Origin: Natronococcus sp. A-GB1
Lineage (GTDB): Archaea > Halobacteriota > Halobacteria > Halobacteriales > Natrialbaceae
Assembly (NCBI RefSeq): GCF_029688845.1
Contig: NZ_JARUKW010000013.1
Coordinates: 1 to 64,000, forward strand
DNA: 64,000 nucleotides
Direction of reading: 5' to 3'
Position numbers and translations under genes: made by a program. Position 1 is the stretch's first letter, and every line of letters starts with the position of its first letter. Of the stretch, positions 42,470 through 52,547 are shown piece by piece. Under the pieces are notes generated by a model, which did not search any database, had not been told where the DNA came from, and saw only the letters and a list, made by a program, of their open reading frames with translations.

Positions 42470-44131
42470 CTATCCTTGGCCGACCATCCCCTCCTCGTCG
42501 TCCCACTCCTGCTCGCGGAGTTCGTACTTCTGGACCTTCCCGGTCGCGGTCGTCGGCAGTTCTTCGACGAACTCGATCCGCTGGACGGTCTTGTAGTTCG
42601 CGAGGTGTTCTCGAGTGAACGCGACGAGGTCGTCCTCGCTGACGCCCGGCTCGTCCGGATCGCCGCTCTCCGGGACGACGAACGCCTTCGGCGTCTCACC
42701 CCACTGTTCGCTTGGCGACGGGATGACGGCAGCGTCGGAGACCTCCGGGTGGTCGAAGAGGGTATCCTCGAGCTCGATGCTCGAGATGTTCTCCCCGCCG
42801 GAGATGATGATGTCCTTCTTGCGGTCCTGGATCGCGATCATCCCGTTCTCGTCGATCGTCGCGAGGTCGCCGGTGTGGTAGTAGCCCTCCACGCGGTCGG
42901 AGAAGGCCTCCTCGGTCGCCTCGGGTTTGTTCCAGTACTTCTCCATGACCTGGTTGCCCTGGACGACGACCTCGCCGAGCGTCTCGCCGTCCCGGGGAAC
43001 GTCCTCGCCGTCCTCGTCGACGACTCGGACCTCGGTGCCCAAGAAGCCAAGTCCCTGGCGTTTCTTGATCGCGAACCGGCTGTCGCTGTCGTCGTCGAAG
43101 TGGCGCCGGGCGTCCGAGGTCGTGATCAGCGGCCCGGTTTCGGTGGCGCCGTAGACGTGTTTCAGGTACCAGCCGAACTCGTCCTCGACGGTCCGCAGCG
43201 TCGCCTCCGGCGGCGCCGACCCCGCGGTCGCGATCCGGACGTCGTTCGCGCCCGTCGTCTTGACCTCGTTGTCCCCGTAGTAGTCGATCAGCATGTTCAA
43301 CACCGTCGGCGCCCCACAGAGGTAGGAGACGTCCTCCTCGCGGATCGTCTCGAGGATCCACTCGGCGTCGACTCCGCGGGTACAGACGTGTTTCGCGCCC
43401 ATCCCCGTGACGGCGTAGATGTGTCCCCATCCGTTGACGTGGAACATCGGCAGCGTCCAGAGGTAGACGTCGTCGTCGGTGAGGTTCTGGTGGACCGCGA
43501 CCAGGTAGGCGTGGATCGTCTCGCCGCGGTGGGTTCGACAGACTCCCTTCGGATCGCCCGTCGTCCCCGAGGTGTAGTTTATCGTGATTATCTCGTCTTC
43601 GTGCATCTCCGGGCGGTCGTACTCCGGCGTGGCGTCCCCGAGGACTTGCTCGAAGTCCTCCCACTCCCCGTCGGACGAGTCCGACGAGGATCGCCCGCCT
43701 TCGGCGGCCTCACCCCCTTCGACGGCGTCGACGTCGTTCGTGATGAACGTCTCCGTCGGCACCTCCTCGCGAATCTCTTCGATCCGATCGGCGTACTCGT
43801 AGTCGGCGTAGACGGCATCGACACCGGCGTCCTCGAGGATGTACGCGAAGTCGTCGGGCGTGAGCCGGTAGTTCAACGGCGTGTGGACCGCGCCGGCCTG
43901 CATCGAGCCGTAGGCCGCCGTGAGATGGTAGTGGGTATTGGGGTCGAGCACCGCCACACGGTCGCCCTTCTCGATGCCCCGCTCCTGAAGGGCCGCGGCG
44001 AACCGATCGGCGCGCTCGCCGAGTTCGTCGTAGGTGAACCGCTTGCCGTCCGTCCCGACGACGGCTTCCGTCTCACCGTAATGCGTTCGTGCCCGGTCGA
44101 GAAACTCTGTGACGAGCAGTGGCTTCTGCAT
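42470..44131 (-). CDS. AMP-dependent fatty-acyl-CoA/acyl-CoA ligase
   Basis: 553 residues from the ATG at 44131. ITINYTSGTTGDPKGVCRTH (about residue 185) is the ATP/AMP P-loop, VYGATETGPLIT (about 340) is motif A5, and YHTGDLATIDENGMIAIQDR with KDIIISGGENISSIELE (about 420-455) are motifs A7-A8. GKVQKYELRE near the end contains the catalytic Lys of the C-terminal lid. It activates a carboxylic acid to acyl-AMP then acyl-CoA. An acidic insert lies around residue 160. An inverted repeat sits just upstream. Confidence 0.9.
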   Translation of the reverse strand: MQKPLLVTEFLDRARTHYGETEAVVGTDGKRFTYDELGERADRFAAALQERGIEKGDRVAVLDPNTHYHLTAAYGSMQAGAVHTPLNYRLTPDDFAYILEDAGVDAVYADYEYADRIEEIREEVPTETFITNDVDAVEGGEAAEGGRSSSDSSDGEWEDFEQVLGDATPEYDRPEMHEDEIITINYTSGTTGDPKGVCRTHRGETIHAYLVAVHQNLTDDDVYLWTLPMFHVNGWGHIYAVTGMGAKHVCTRGVDAEWILETIREEDVSYLCGAPTVLNMLIDYYGDNEVKTTGANDVRIATAGSAPPEATLRTVEDEFGWYLKHVYGATETGPLITTSDARRHFDDDSDSRFAIKKRQGLGFLGTEVRVVDEDGEDVPRDGETLGEVVVQGNQVMEKYWNKPEATEEAFSDRVEGYYHTGDLATIDENGMIAIQDRKKDIIISGGENISSIELEDTLFDHPEVSDAAVIPSPSEQWGETPKAFVVPESGDPDEPGVSEDDLVAFTREHLANYKTVQRIEFVEELPTTATGKVQKYELREQEWDDEEGMVGQG

Positions 44132-44145
44132 AGTTAACCTCAAAC

Positions 44146-44164
44146 AACGATCGTTATGATCGTT
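44146..44164 (-). promoter_or_regulatory. Inverted repeat upstream of the acyl-CoA ligase gene
   Basis: Seven-base arms AACGATC (44146-44152) and GATCGTT (44158-44164) with a 5-base spacer, flanked by caaac/tttg extensions, 15-35 bases before the ATG. Candidate operator. Confidence 0.45.
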
Positions 44165-44278
44165 TTGCTTCACACGATCAAGACACTCGTCCCTGAACGG
44201 TCCGTGCCATCACTGCATCTGACATCCGTCGAAAAATCGAAACCGTTGCTACAACCGCGTTCGCAGTGCCTTGCCGAG

Positions 44279-45694
44279 TTAGGCTTCGACTTCGGCAGTC
44301 TCGGCTTCTTCTTCACGGTAGTACTTCTCGATGAGGTCCTCGTCGATCCGGTTGAGGGCCTCCTTGGGCAGCATCGACAGCAGGTCCCAGCCGAGATCGA
44401 GCGTCTCCTCGATCGAGCGGTTGGTGTCGTACCCCTGCTGAACGAACTCCGTCTCGAAGCGATCAGCGAAGTCGAGGAACTTGTTGTCCCGCTCTGACAG
44501 CGCCTCGCGACCGACGATGTTCACGAGGTCTCGCAGGTCCTCACCTTCCGCGTAGGCGGCGTACATCTGGTCGGAGACGTCGCCGTGGTCCTCGCGGGTC
44601 AGCCCCTCGCCGATCCCGTCGTCCATCAGCCGCGAGAGGCTCGGGAGGACGTTCACCGGCGGTTCAATCCCCTGACTGTTCAGGTCCCGGTCCATCACGA
44701 TCTGTCCCTCGGTGATGTAACCGGTGAGGTCGGGGATCGGGTGGGTGTCGTCGTCGCCGGGCATCGTCAGGATCGGAATCTGCGTCACCGAGCCTTCATT
44801 GCCCTCGATCCGGCCCGCGCGCTCGTAGAGCTGGGCCAGGTCGGTGTACATGTACCCGGGGTAGCCACGCCGGCCCGGAACCTCCTCGCGGGCCGCACCG
44901 ATCTCGCGCAGTGCCTCGCAGTAGTTGGTGATGTCGGTCAGGATAACCAGCACGTGGTATCCCTTCTCGAAGGCGAGGTACTCGGCCGTGGTGAGTACGA
45001 GTCGCGGCGTGACCTGGCGTTCGACCGCCGGGTCGTCCGCGAGGTTCATGAAGACGACCGAGCGCTCAAGTGCGCCCGTGCGCTCGAAGTCCTGCATGAA
45101 CTCGTTTGCCTCCTCCTGGGTGATCCCCATCGCGCCGAAGATGACGGCGAACTCCGACCCTTCCTCGTCGTCACCCTCCTCCTCTTCGGGCACCGACGCC
45201 TGGCGGGCGATCTGCAGTGCGAGTTCGTTGTGGGGCAGCCCCGATCCGGAGAAAATCGGCAGCTTCTGACCCCGGACCAGCGTGTTCATGCCGTCGATGG
45301 CGGAGACGCCGGTCTGGATGAACTCCTCGGGGTACTCCCGGGAGTAGGGGTTGATCGCTTCGCCGACGATGTCGACGCGATCGTCGGGGACGATCTCCGG
45401 GCCGCCGTCGATCGGGTTCCCGGAGCCGTCGAGCACCCGGCCGAGCAGATCCTCGGTGACGGGCATCTTCATCGTCTCGCCCAGGAACCGGACCGAGGCG
45501 TTGCGATCGATACCGCCCGTTCCCTCGAACACCTGGATCGAGACGAGTCCCTCGCTCGACTCCAGGACCTGTCCGCGCAGGGTCTCGCCCTGCGGCGTCT
45601 CGATCTCGACCATCTCGTCGTATCCGACGGGTTCGTCGACCTCGGCGAACACCAGCGGACCGCTGATTTCCGTGATTGTCTGGTACTCTTTCAT
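44279..45694 (-). CDS. atpB: A/V-type ATP synthase subunit B
   Basis: 471 residues, start [24 protein letters not shown]. The beta-barrel is followed by the nucleotide-fold-like domain, whose P-loop area reads [19 protein letters not shown] (no true Walker A, as expected for non-catalytic B). [27 protein letters not shown] (about 230-260) is typical. With A it makes the A3B3 hexamer. It begins 2 bases from the atpA stop on the same strand. Confidence 0.96.
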   Translation of the reverse strand: MKEYQTITEISGPLVFAEVDEPVGYDEMVEIETPQGETLRGQVLESSEGLVSIQVFEGTGGIDRNASVRFLGETMKMPVTEDLLGRVLDGSGNPIDGGPEIVPDDRVDIVGEAINPYSREYPEEFIQTGVSAIDGMNTLVRGQKLPIFSGSGLPHNELALQIARQASVPEEEEGDDEEGSEFAVIFGAMGITQEEANEFMQDFERTGALERSVVFMNLADDPAVERQVTPRLVLTTAEYLAFEKGYHVLVILTDITNYCEALREIGAAREEVPGRRGYPGYMYTDLAQLYERAGRIEGNEGSVTQIPILTMPGDDDTHPIPDLTGYITEGQIVMDRDLNSQGIEPPVNVLPSLSRLMDDGIGEGLTREDHGDVSDQMYAAYAEGEDLRDLVNIVGREALSERDNKFLDFADRFETEFVQQGYDTNRSIEETLDLGWDLLSMLPKEALNRIDEDLIEKYYREEEAETAEVEA

Positions 45695-45695
45695 G

Positions 45696-47459
45696 TTAGT
45701 ACAGTGCTCTGATCTGCTGTTTGAGGTCCGATTCGAGCTCGTCGATGAACTCGTTCCAGTCGTCGGCGACGCCCATCCGGTTGAGCTGGGGTGCGGCGTC
45801 GACGTCCTGGATCTCTTCGACGGGGACGCCGGCCTCGAGGGCGTCGAACGCCTCGTCGTTGAACGTCTTGATCGCGCCGAGCATGCGGTAGGTCTTCTCC
45901 GGTTCGCAGTAGGTGTCGACGTCGTGGAACGCGTTCTGCTGGAGCCAGGCCTCGCGCAGGTAGCGAGCGACCTCGAGGGTCAGCTGCTGGTCCTCCGGCA
46001 GCGCGTCCTTGCCGACGAGCTGAACGATCTCCTGGAGTTCGCCCTCCTCGTCGAGGACGTCGACGCCCCACTGGCGCCGTTCGGGCCAGTCCTCGGCGAC
46101 GTTCTCCCGGAACCACGGGTCGAGCTGCTGGCGGTACAGCGAGTACGACTCGTTCCAGTTGATCGACGGGAAGTGGCGTCGCTCGGCGAGGTCGGCGTCG
46201 AGCGCCCAGAACGTCTTGACGATACGCAGCGTGTTCTGGGTAACCGGCTCCGAGAAGTCCCCGCCGGGCGGGGAGACGGCGCCGATGACCGAGATCGATC
46301 CCTCCTCGCCGTTGATCAGCTGGAACTTGCCGGCGCGCTCGTAGAACTCCGAGAGCCGCGCGGCGAGGTAGGCGGGGTAGCCCTCCTCGCCGGGCATCTC
46401 CTCGAGCCGGCTCGAGATCTCGCGCATGGCCTCGGCCCACCGGGAGGTGGAGTCGGCCATCAACGCGACGTCATACCCCATATCGCGGAAGTACTCCGCG
46501 ATGGTGATCCCCGTGTAGATACAGGACTCGCGGGCCGCCACCGGCATGTTGGAGGTGTTCGCGATGAGACATGTCCGGGACATCAGCGGCTTGCCCGTCT
46601 TCGGGTCCTCGAGTTCGGGGAAGTCCTCAATGACTTCCGTCATCTCGTTGCCGCGCTCGCCACAGCCGACGTAGACGACGATGTCGGCGTCGGCCCATTT
46701 CGCGAGCTGGTGCTGGGTGACGGTCTTCCCGGAGCCGAAGGGACCGGGAATCGCCGCGGTCCCGCCCTTCGCGATCGGGAACAGGCCGTCGAGGATCCGC
46801 TGGCCGGAGACCAGCGGTTCCGTCGGCGTCTCCTTCTCGTCGGAGGGGCGGGCCCGGCGGACGGGCCACTCCTGGTGCATGGTGATCTCCTCGCCGGAGT
46901 CGAGCTCGGCGATCACTTCGTCGACGGTGAACTCGCCGGTCTCGATCGAGGAGATCTCGCCGCCCTCGTAGTTCGGCGGTACCATCACCTTGTGGGTGAT
47001 ACTCGCCGTCTCGGGAACCTTCCCGATGACGTCGCCGGGTTCGACGATCTCGCCCTCGGCGACGGATGGGGTAAACTCCCACTCGCGCTCGAAGTCGATT
47101 CCGGGCGCGTCGACCCCGCGGTCGAGGAACGCCGATCCCATCTTCTCCTCGAGTTCGTCGAGGGGGCGCTGGACGCCGTCGTAGATAGCGTTCAGCATCC
47201 CGGGTCCGAGGTCGACGCTGAGCGGTTCGCCCGTGTTCTGGACGGGTTCGCCCGGGCCGACGCCGGAGGTTTCCTCGTAGACCTGAATCGTGGTCAGGTT
47301 CCCTTCGATCTCGATGACCTCGCCCATCAGTCCTTCGTCGCCGACGTAGACGACGTCGTTCATCCGGGCGTCGAGGTCCGTGGCGGTCACGACGGGACCG
47401 CTCACGCTTTCGATTACACCGTCTTCGTCGACGGATTCGATGTCTTCTGCCTGGCTCAT
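45696..47459 (-). CDS. atpA: A/V-type ATP synthase catalytic subunit A
   Basis: 587 residues, normal length, so no intein. The N-terminal barrel ([16 protein letters not shown]) is followed by the A-specific bulge with [12 protein letters not shown], then [20 protein letters not shown] (Walker A, about 240) and [20 protein letters not shown] (Walker B). The helical C-terminal domain ends [18 protein letters not shown]. It binds and hydrolyses or makes ATP at the catalytic sites. Directly preceded by atpF. Confidence 0.97.
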   Translation of the reverse strand: MSQAEDIESVDEDGVIESVSGPVVTATDLDARMNDVVYVGDEGLMGEVIEIEGNLTTIQVYEETSGVGPGEPVQNTGEPLSVDLGPGMLNAIYDGVQRPLDELEEKMGSAFLDRGVDAPGIDFEREWEFTPSVAEGEIVEPGDVIGKVPETASITHKVMVPPNYEGGEISSIETGEFTVDEVIAELDSGEEITMHQEWPVRRARPSDEKETPTEPLVSGQRILDGLFPIAKGGTAAIPGPFGSGKTVTQHQLAKWADADIVVYVGCGERGNEMTEVIEDFPELEDPKTGKPLMSRTCLIANTSNMPVAARESCIYTGITIAEYFRDMGYDVALMADSTSRWAEAMREISSRLEEMPGEEGYPAYLAARLSEFYERAGKFQLINGEEGSISVIGAVSPPGGDFSEPVTQNTLRIVKTFWALDADLAERRHFPSINWNESYSLYRQQLDPWFRENVAEDWPERRQWGVDVLDEEGELQEIVQLVGKDALPEDQQLTLEVARYLREAWLQQNAFHDVDTYCEPEKTYRMLGAIKTFNDEAFDALEAGVPVEEIQDVDAAPQLNRMGVADDWNEFIDELESDLKQQIRALY

Positions 47460-47462
47460 AGT

Positions 47463-47795
47463 TTACTCTTGATCGTCCTCTTCCATCAGGTCGATGCCGA
47501 TCGCGCGCTTGATCTGGTCGCGCAGTCCGCCGCCGCCGGTTCCGCTCCCGATGGTGACGACGACCGGTTCGACGCTCGTTTCGACGTCCTGGCGAACGCC
47601 CCGCGAGAGGTACTCGAGGTCGTCGTCGTGCATGACGACGATCCCGATCCCCTCATCCTCGAGGGCGGCCGTCGCGGCGTCGTCGAGCGATTCTTCCTTC
47701 TCGTCCTCGGGGACGTTCTCGAAGCGGCGAACGCCCGCGAGTCGGAACCCGGTGGTGAACTCCGGACTGCCGACGACTGCGATTTCCTGGCTCAT
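47463..47795 (-). CDS. atpF: A/V-type ATP synthase subunit F
   Basis: 110 residues, start MSQEIAVVGSPEFTTGFRLAGV, a Rossmann-like fold of the rotor stalk. ALEDEGIGIVVMHDDDLEYL in the middle is characteristic. It overlaps atpC by 4 bases (47792-47795). Confidence 0.92.
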   Translation of the reverse strand: MSQEIAVVGSPEFTTGFRLAGVRRFENVPEDEKEESLDDAATAALEDEGIGIVVMHDDDLEYLSRGVRQDVETSVEPVVVTIGSGTGGGGLRDQIKRAIGIDLMEEDDQE

Positions 47796-48844
47796 TGGAT
47801 CACCAGTTCCTCCTCGATCTCGCTTTCTGAAAGTCCAACCTCGCGACCGCGTGCGATCGCACGGATGTTCTCGACCTCGCGTTCCTTCGCGAGGATGTAC
47901 GACAGGACGGCCGACACGGAGGTCGGGTGGATACTCGAGAGCATGTCGGCGTACTCGAGCAGTGCAGCATCTATTGCGTGCTCGAACTGGATAAGGCTAT
48001 CAGCATCGCGCAATCGTGACAGCGCCTCCGAGAGCCGGTTGCCGTAGCGTTTGCTGTCGGCGATGTGATCGACGAGTTCGTCGGGGTTGGCGACGAGCTG
48101 GTTGAGCTCGGACTCGTCGAACAGCACACCGCCCTCGATGTAGTAGCTGGCTGGATCCAAATCCGCGCCACTGCGGGCGAGTCGCAGGGCGTTTCGGGCG
48201 TTTCGGAAGTCGATTTCGGCCTGGAGGAACTCGACGTATTTGGCCTCCGGTCCTTCCTGTGGACGGCCGAGGTCGTCGAGCAGATGCACGTAGAACTCCC
48301 GATCGAGGGCGTTCTCGAGGGGGACGAGCGTGTTCGTCTCTTCGAACTCCTCGCGGGCGTCCTCGAGCGGCTCGGCGTAGGTCGTCCCGTCGAGCAGTTC
48401 GACGACGTCTTCGATCGACTCGACCTCGAGCAGGCGGTCGAGCGTCGCATCGTCGAGCTCGCCGGCACGAATCAGGTCCGTCTGGAACTCTTCGGCAGGT
48501 GTGCCCGTGTAGATTCCACGGATGATCGTCTTGATGTTCCAGACGTCGAACTTTCGGAGATACCGAGCGATGAGATCGTACAGCCGACCCTCGGACCACT
48601 CGAGCAGGTCTCCGAAGTGTTTCGCGAGGTTGCGGTTGAGGGCGTGTTCGATCAGGTCGACACCCGAAAATCGCGCACCGAGTTCGTTGATTTCGCGTTC
48701 GTACTCCGACTCTTCCATAAAGCGTGCGATCCCGCTTGGCCCCATACGGACGAGTTTGCGATAATCCTCGTCTGTAAACAGCGCTGCTTTTCGTGCGCGG
48801 ACGCGAGCGCTGACGTACTCCGTGTTCGAGGCGCCTAAGCTCAT
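47792..48844 (-). CDS. atpC: A/V-type ATP synthase subunit C
   Basis: 350 residues, start MSLGASNTEYVSARVRARKAALF. All-helical; DYRKLVRMGPSGIARFME and ARYLRKFDVWNIKTIIRGIYTG are subunit C/d hallmarks. It joins the central stalk to the membrane rotor ring. Overlaps atpE by 4 bases. Confidence 0.94.
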   Translation of the reverse strand: MSLGASNTEYVSARVRARKAALFTDEDYRKLVRMGPSGIARFMEESEYEREINELGARFSGVDLIEHALNRNLAKHFGDLLEWSEGRLYDLIARYLRKFDVWNIKTIIRGIYTGTPAEEFQTDLIRAGELDDATLDRLLEVESIEDVVELLDGTTYAEPLEDAREEFEETNTLVPLENALDREFYVHLLDDLGRPQEGPEAKYVEFLQAEIDFRNARNALRLARSGADLDPASYYIEGGVLFDESELNQLVANPDELVDHIADSKRYGNRLSEALSRLRDADSLIQFEHAIDAALLEYADMLSSIHPTSVSAVLSYILAKEREVENIRAIARGREVGLSESEIEEELVIQ

Positions 48845-49422
48845 TGCTCGAAGAGTCGGTTGCTGATCTCCTGAAGGTTGTCCTCCCAGACGTCCTCGAG
48901 CACCGAGTCGAAGGTGTTGTTGACCCGAACGCGGGACTGATCGCTTTCGACGACGACGCCGCCGAGACAGTCGTATTCGCCGGCGTACTCGTAACCGTCG
49001 TACTCCTCGAGAATCGACTCGATCAGCTCCTCGTCGTCAGCACGGCCGTAGACGCGGACGGTGTCTGCGTTCTCGAACTCGACGCTGGATGTCTCGACGA
49101 GCGCTCGTGTAAGCTCCGTACGGGTCTCGCCTTCGAGGTCGGCGAGTTCGGCTTCGACGTGCTCACGGACGTCGCTGAGGACGTCGCGTCTGGCCTCCAG
49201 ACGTTTCTGTTTCGCCTCCAGTTTGGCACTGGAGAGGCGCTGTTCACGCAGTTGCTCGATCTCGCGCTCGACATCTCCTTCGGCCTCTTCGAGGATTTCG
49301 TCGGCATCATCCTCGGCTTCCGAGATGATCTTCTCGGCGCGAGATTCGCCCTCTTCGCGGATTTCCTCCGCACGCGCGTGGGCCTCTTCTCTGATATCCT
49401 CGACGACTGTGTCCAAACTCAT
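48841..49422 (-). CDS. atpE: A/V-type ATP synthase subunit E
   Basis: 193 residues, start MSLDTVVEDIREEAHARAEEIREEG. The first 110 residues are a continuous coiled coil with Glu/Arg/Ala repeats. The C-terminal globular domain contains GGVVVESDQSRVRVNNTFD. It forms the peripheral stator stalk with H. Confidence 0.93.
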   Translation of the reverse strand: MSLDTVVEDIREEAHARAEEIREEGESRAEKIISEAEDDADEILEEAEGDVEREIEQLREQRLSSAKLEAKQKRLEARRDVLSDVREHVEAELADLEGETRTELTRALVETSSVEFENADTVRVYGRADDEELIESILEEYDGYEYAGEYDCLGGVVVESDQSRVRVNNTFDSVLEDVWEDNLQEISNRLFEQ

Positions 49423-49444
49423 TGGTGGGAGAAGGGGGGTGTGC

Positions 49445-49708
49445 TTAGATAACGAAGACGACGACGAGCGCGAAGATGACGAGCGTCTCCGGCAGGACTG
49501 TCATGATCAGGCCCGGGACGAAGAGGTCGTCGTCTTCCGCGATTGCGCCGACTGCAGCGGCTCCGATACCACGCTCGGCGTATCCGGCTGCGAGCGCCGA
49601 CAGACCGACGGCGAGGGCGGCTGCACCCGAATCGGTCAGGAACGGCGCTTCTTCGGTGGTTCCATTCTGTAGCACGGTCTCGGTCGCGAGTACAAGTTCT
49701 TCCATCAT
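49445..49708 (-). CDS. atpK: A/V-type ATP synthase rotor ring subunit K (proteolipid)
   Basis: 87 residues. An N-terminal hydrophilic lead is followed by two transmembrane helices: ALAVGLSALAAGYAERGIGA and VPGLIMTVLPETLVIFALVV, the latter with the ion-carrying Glu in LPETL (about residue 75). Each ring holds many copies, so higher expression is expected. It is separated from atpI by 233 bases with a TATA-like box upstream. Confidence 0.93.
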   Translation of the reverse strand: MMEELVLATETVLQNGTTEEAPFLTDSGAAALAVGLSALAAGYAERGIGAAAVGAIAEDDDLFVPGLIMTVLPETLVIFALVVVFVI

Positions 49709-49767
49709 GGCTTATAGATTTCCTCTGGATCGATTGCTCCGAACAAGCGTATCTGTCTCTGCACTCC

Positions 49768-49775
49768 CTATAAAA
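49768..49775 (-). promoter_or_regulatory. TATA-like box upstream of atpK
   Basis: On the minus strand TTTTATAG, with cgtttcg-like sequence above it, lies about 60 bases before the atpK ATG, in the only long gap of the H-to-B cluster. It could drive extra atpK mRNA. Putative. Confidence 0.5.
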
Positions 49776-49941
49776 CTCTCGAAACGAATCGACGGAGCCC
49801 GCGCTATACCACCGACTCAGGCAGAGATGGTAGCTATTCCCAAGCTAGAATTCACCGGTGATCGTTCGACTCCGAAACGTATCGATACGAATCGTCCCGG
49901 CTCGAGAGAGAAAACGGTGATAACGACCGACAGCGGCGCGA
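49776..49941. other. Non-coding gap between atpI and atpK
   Basis: Part of the 233-base interval. No coding frame is seen; otherwise unremarkable. Confidence 0.4.
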
Positions 49942-52197
49942 TCAGTCCGCCTGTGGAGCGGACTGTCCCTCGTGACCGAACGGCTCGTACTCCTCGCCGC
50001 CGCCGTCGTAGAACTTCTGGAAGAACTCCACGTACTCCAGGCGGAGCATCTGGATCCCGGCTGCGGTGATCCCCAGCAGCAGGACCACGATGTGGCCGAG
50101 GACGAACACCAGCACGGCGCCGATCAGTGCCAGCGCCATCACGATGGGGCCGCCGTCGAACCCGATCCAGACGAGCCCTTCGAAGACGACTTCACCGGTC
50201 TCGGGAGCCGCCGGCGCGCCGAAGTACGCGAACTCCATGTAACCGGTCTCGTCGGCGGCAGCGCCGAAGACCAGGAGGTTCACGACGAACGCCATCCCAC
50301 CCTTCGCGAGCAGGACGGCGACCATCCGGAGATACGAGAGGACGTGACCGAACGCCCAGGCCGGCGTCTCGAGGAGGCCGGCGACGCCCTCGGCGCTGCC
50401 GACCATGACGACGCCGACGACCAACATCGCGAGCCCCGCGAGGCCGACGACCTCCGGGAGTCCCTCGAACCCGAGTGCGAACTGGTCCGTCTCGTAGAGG
50501 ACACTCTCGGTTCCGACGAGGAAGTCGGGTTTCTGTCCCTCTCCGTGGGTGCTGAACAGCCAGAGGAACAGGCCGTTCATCGCGAGGATCCAGGAGAACT
50601 TCTCCATGACGGCCGCCTTCAGGCTGTGGTTGAGCTCGTTGATGAAGCCCAGCACCAGACCGACGTTGAGGTGGACAATCCCGAAGACGACGCTCATGAC
50701 GATCCACAGCATCGCCCAGCTCTCGGGATGTTGGAGGCCCTTGGTGAGCACGCCGGCGAGGGGCAGGTGTATTCCCACGTCGCTCATGTAGACGCCGAAG
50801 AAGTCGTCGTACAGGTAGCCGAAGAGTATCGTGAACACACCGGCCCAGATGGCGATGGTCCCGAGGGCCTTGCCGGCGTCGGAGTCGAAGATCTTCCAGG
50901 CTCCCCAGCCCATCAGCATGTAGAGGATCCCGTAGCCGATGTCACCGATCATGAACCCGAAGGCGAACGGGTAGGTCAGGAAGATGAAAAACGTCGGATC
51001 CAGCTCGCTGTACTTGGGCTGGCTGACCATCTTCACGATCAGCTCGAACGGCTTTGCCGGCGTGATGTTGTCGAGCCTGACCGGCGGCTCGCTGTCCATC
51101 GTTACGGCACGACTGCCGTGTCCGCCGCCATCGGCGCGTGTAGGCTGTCCGCCGTCGGTCGCCGCCTTCTGTTTGGGCGAGGACGCTTCGTCGGATTCCG
51201 CGTCGGCGTCGGCTTCCGTCTCCGTATCGTCGGTGTGCTCGACGGGACCGTGTTCGTGCTCGTCGTACTCGGCCCGCTCGAGTTCCTCGATTTCGACGCT
51301 TTCGCCGACCGTATCGCGCAGCGCGGCAACGAGTTCCTCGTACTGCTCGGTGGGGATCCATCCCTCGGCGATAAACGCCCGGTCGCTCGTCGCAAACTGC
51401 AGGGGCGCTTCCGCACGCTGGACCTCGACGGTCAGCTCCGCCTCGAGCGCGAGCAGGAACCCCCCTTCGTTGGCCTTGATCCGTTCGAGCTCCGCATCGA
51501 TCTCGTCGGTACGAGACTGCAGTGCCTGTTTTTCCTCCTCGAGTTCGGCGACGTACGCTCCCGGCGTCCGGTCGGTCTCAGGAATCTCGTGGCGCGTAAA
51601 CTCGACGCCGACGAGCGCGTCGTCGATCAGGCCGTCGTCAGCATCGACGCCCTCGGCGGGTGCAGCGACGATGGCGACGACGTCACCGCCAGCAAACGTC
51701 TCGAACGCCCGAATCTCGTCGGCCATCTCGAGGGCGGCTTCGATCTCGTCGGTAGGCCCTTCGCCGACGACGACGTCGACCGTCTCGTAGCCCGAGAGCA
51801 GATCAAGATCCACTTCGAGTTCCGCAAAGGGCTCGACGCGGTCGAGTCGTTCCTCGACCTGCCGGAGCTCTTCGCGGATCTCGCTGCGATCGTCGTCGAG
51901 TTCGTTGACCCGCGTCCGCGTCTCCTCGAGTCGCTGTTCCCAGCCGTCGTCGACCGAACCCACGGTCGTCTCGTCGGCCGATAGGTCGAGGGTGCTTTCC
52001 AGGGCGCGAACGGTAACCAGCTTCTCGGAGGCGTCGTCGGCCCCTTCGATCGGCGTCCCGTTGTCAAACCCCTCCCACGAGCCGTCGTAGTCCGAGAGAT
52101 GAACCAGATTCAGGTTGTGAATCGTCTCGATGACCGTGGGCATGACGCCCTTCGAACCGGCCACCGAGACCTTGCTCATCCGCTCAGGTCTGAACAT
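49942..52197 (-). CDS. atpI: A/V-type ATP synthase membrane subunit I (a)
   Basis: 751 residues. The start MFRPERMSKVSVAGSKGV is preferred; it overlaps atpH by 14 bases. The N-terminal cytoplasmic stator domain (about 1-360, with helical arms around 90-130 and 225-240) is joined by an acidic, His-rich linker (EHEHGPVEHTDDTE, about 310) to a C-terminal membrane domain with seven or eight helices (from FFIFLTYPFAFGFMIGDIGYG, about 405). LLETPAWAFGHVLSYLRMVAV (about 625) holds the conserved Arg of the proton path. It carries H+ past the rotor ring. Confidence 0.94.
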   Translation of the reverse strand: MFRPERMSKVSVAGSKGVMPTVIETIHNLNLVHLSDYDGSWEGFDNGTPIEGADDASEKLVTVRALESTLDLSADETTVGSVDDGWEQRLEETRTRVNELDDDRSEIREELRQVEERLDRVEPFAELEVDLDLLSGYETVDVVVGEGPTDEIEAALEMADEIRAFETFAGGDVVAIVAAPAEGVDADDGLIDDALVGVEFTRHEIPETDRTPGAYVAELEEEKQALQSRTDEIDAELERIKANEGGFLLALEAELTVEVQRAEAPLQFATSDRAFIAEGWIPTEQYEELVAALRDTVGESVEIEELERAEYDEHEHGPVEHTDDTETEADADAESDEASSPKQKAATDGGQPTRADGGGHGSRAVTMDSEPPVRLDNITPAKPFELIVKMVSQPKYSELDPTFFIFLTYPFAFGFMIGDIGYGILYMLMGWGAWKIFDSDAGKALGTIAIWAGVFTILFGYLYDDFFGVYMSDVGIHLPLAGVLTKGLQHPESWAMLWIVMSVVFGIVHLNVGLVLGFINELNHSLKAAVMEKFSWILAMNGLFLWLFSTHGEGQKPDFLVGTESVLYETDQFALGFEGLPEVVGLAGLAMLVVGVVMVGSAEGVAGLLETPAWAFGHVLSYLRMVAVLLAKGGMAFVVNLLVFGAAADETGYMEFAYFGAPAAPETGEVVFEGLVWIGFDGGPIVMALALIGAVLVFVLGHIVVLLLGITAAGIQMLRLEYVEFFQKFYDGGGEEYEPFGHEGQSAPQAD

Positions 52198-52516
52198 GAA
52201 CGTCCTCCTGGAACAGTTCGACGACGTAGTCGGTCACTTCGTCGACCCGGCTCTGGGCACGCTCGGCGAGCGCCTCGCGCTCCTGTTCGCCCTCACGAAG
52301 GACGCGCTCGCACTCCTCGTCGATCTCGGCGCGCGCCTCCTCGAGGCGGCGCTCCTTGAGATCCCGCGCTTCCTGTTCCGCTTCCGTGCGAATCTCCTCG
52401 GCACGTTTCCGGGCCTCGGCTATCCGCTCGTCGCGGTCGTCTTCTGCCTGTGCGACGATCTCGTCGGCCTCCTCTTCCGCCGACTTGATTCGTTCGAGAA
52501 CCTGTGGCCTCGGCAT
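52184..52516 (-). CDS. atpH: A/V-type ATP synthase subunit H
   Basis: 110 residues, start MPRPQVLERIKSAEEEADEIVA. Nearly all coiled coil rich in Glu/Arg/Ala; the C-terminus ends VVELFQEDVHVQT. It forms the peripheral stalk with subunit E. First gene of the ATP-synthase operon. Confidence 0.9.
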   Translation of the reverse strand: MPRPQVLERIKSAEEEADEIVAQAEDDRDERIAEARKRAEEIRTEAEQEARDLKERRLEEARAEIDEECERVLREGEQEREALAERAQSRVDEVTDYVVELFQEDVHVQT

Positions 52517-52523
52517 ATTCTAA

Positions 52524-52539
52524 GCAAACGAACGTTTGC
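52524..52539. promoter_or_regulatory. Perfect palindrome in the atpH leader
   Basis: GCAAACG-AA-CGTTTGC (7-bp arms, 2-base centre) lies 8 bases before the atpH ATG and about 10-30 bases below the TATA-like CCATATAC. It covers the expected start of transcription, so a dimeric regulator could bind. Confidence 0.55.
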
Positions 52540-52547
52540 GGCAACGC

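Noticed and set aside
45696-47459. Intein in atpA
   Set aside because: The product has ordinary length and an uninterrupted P-loop region.
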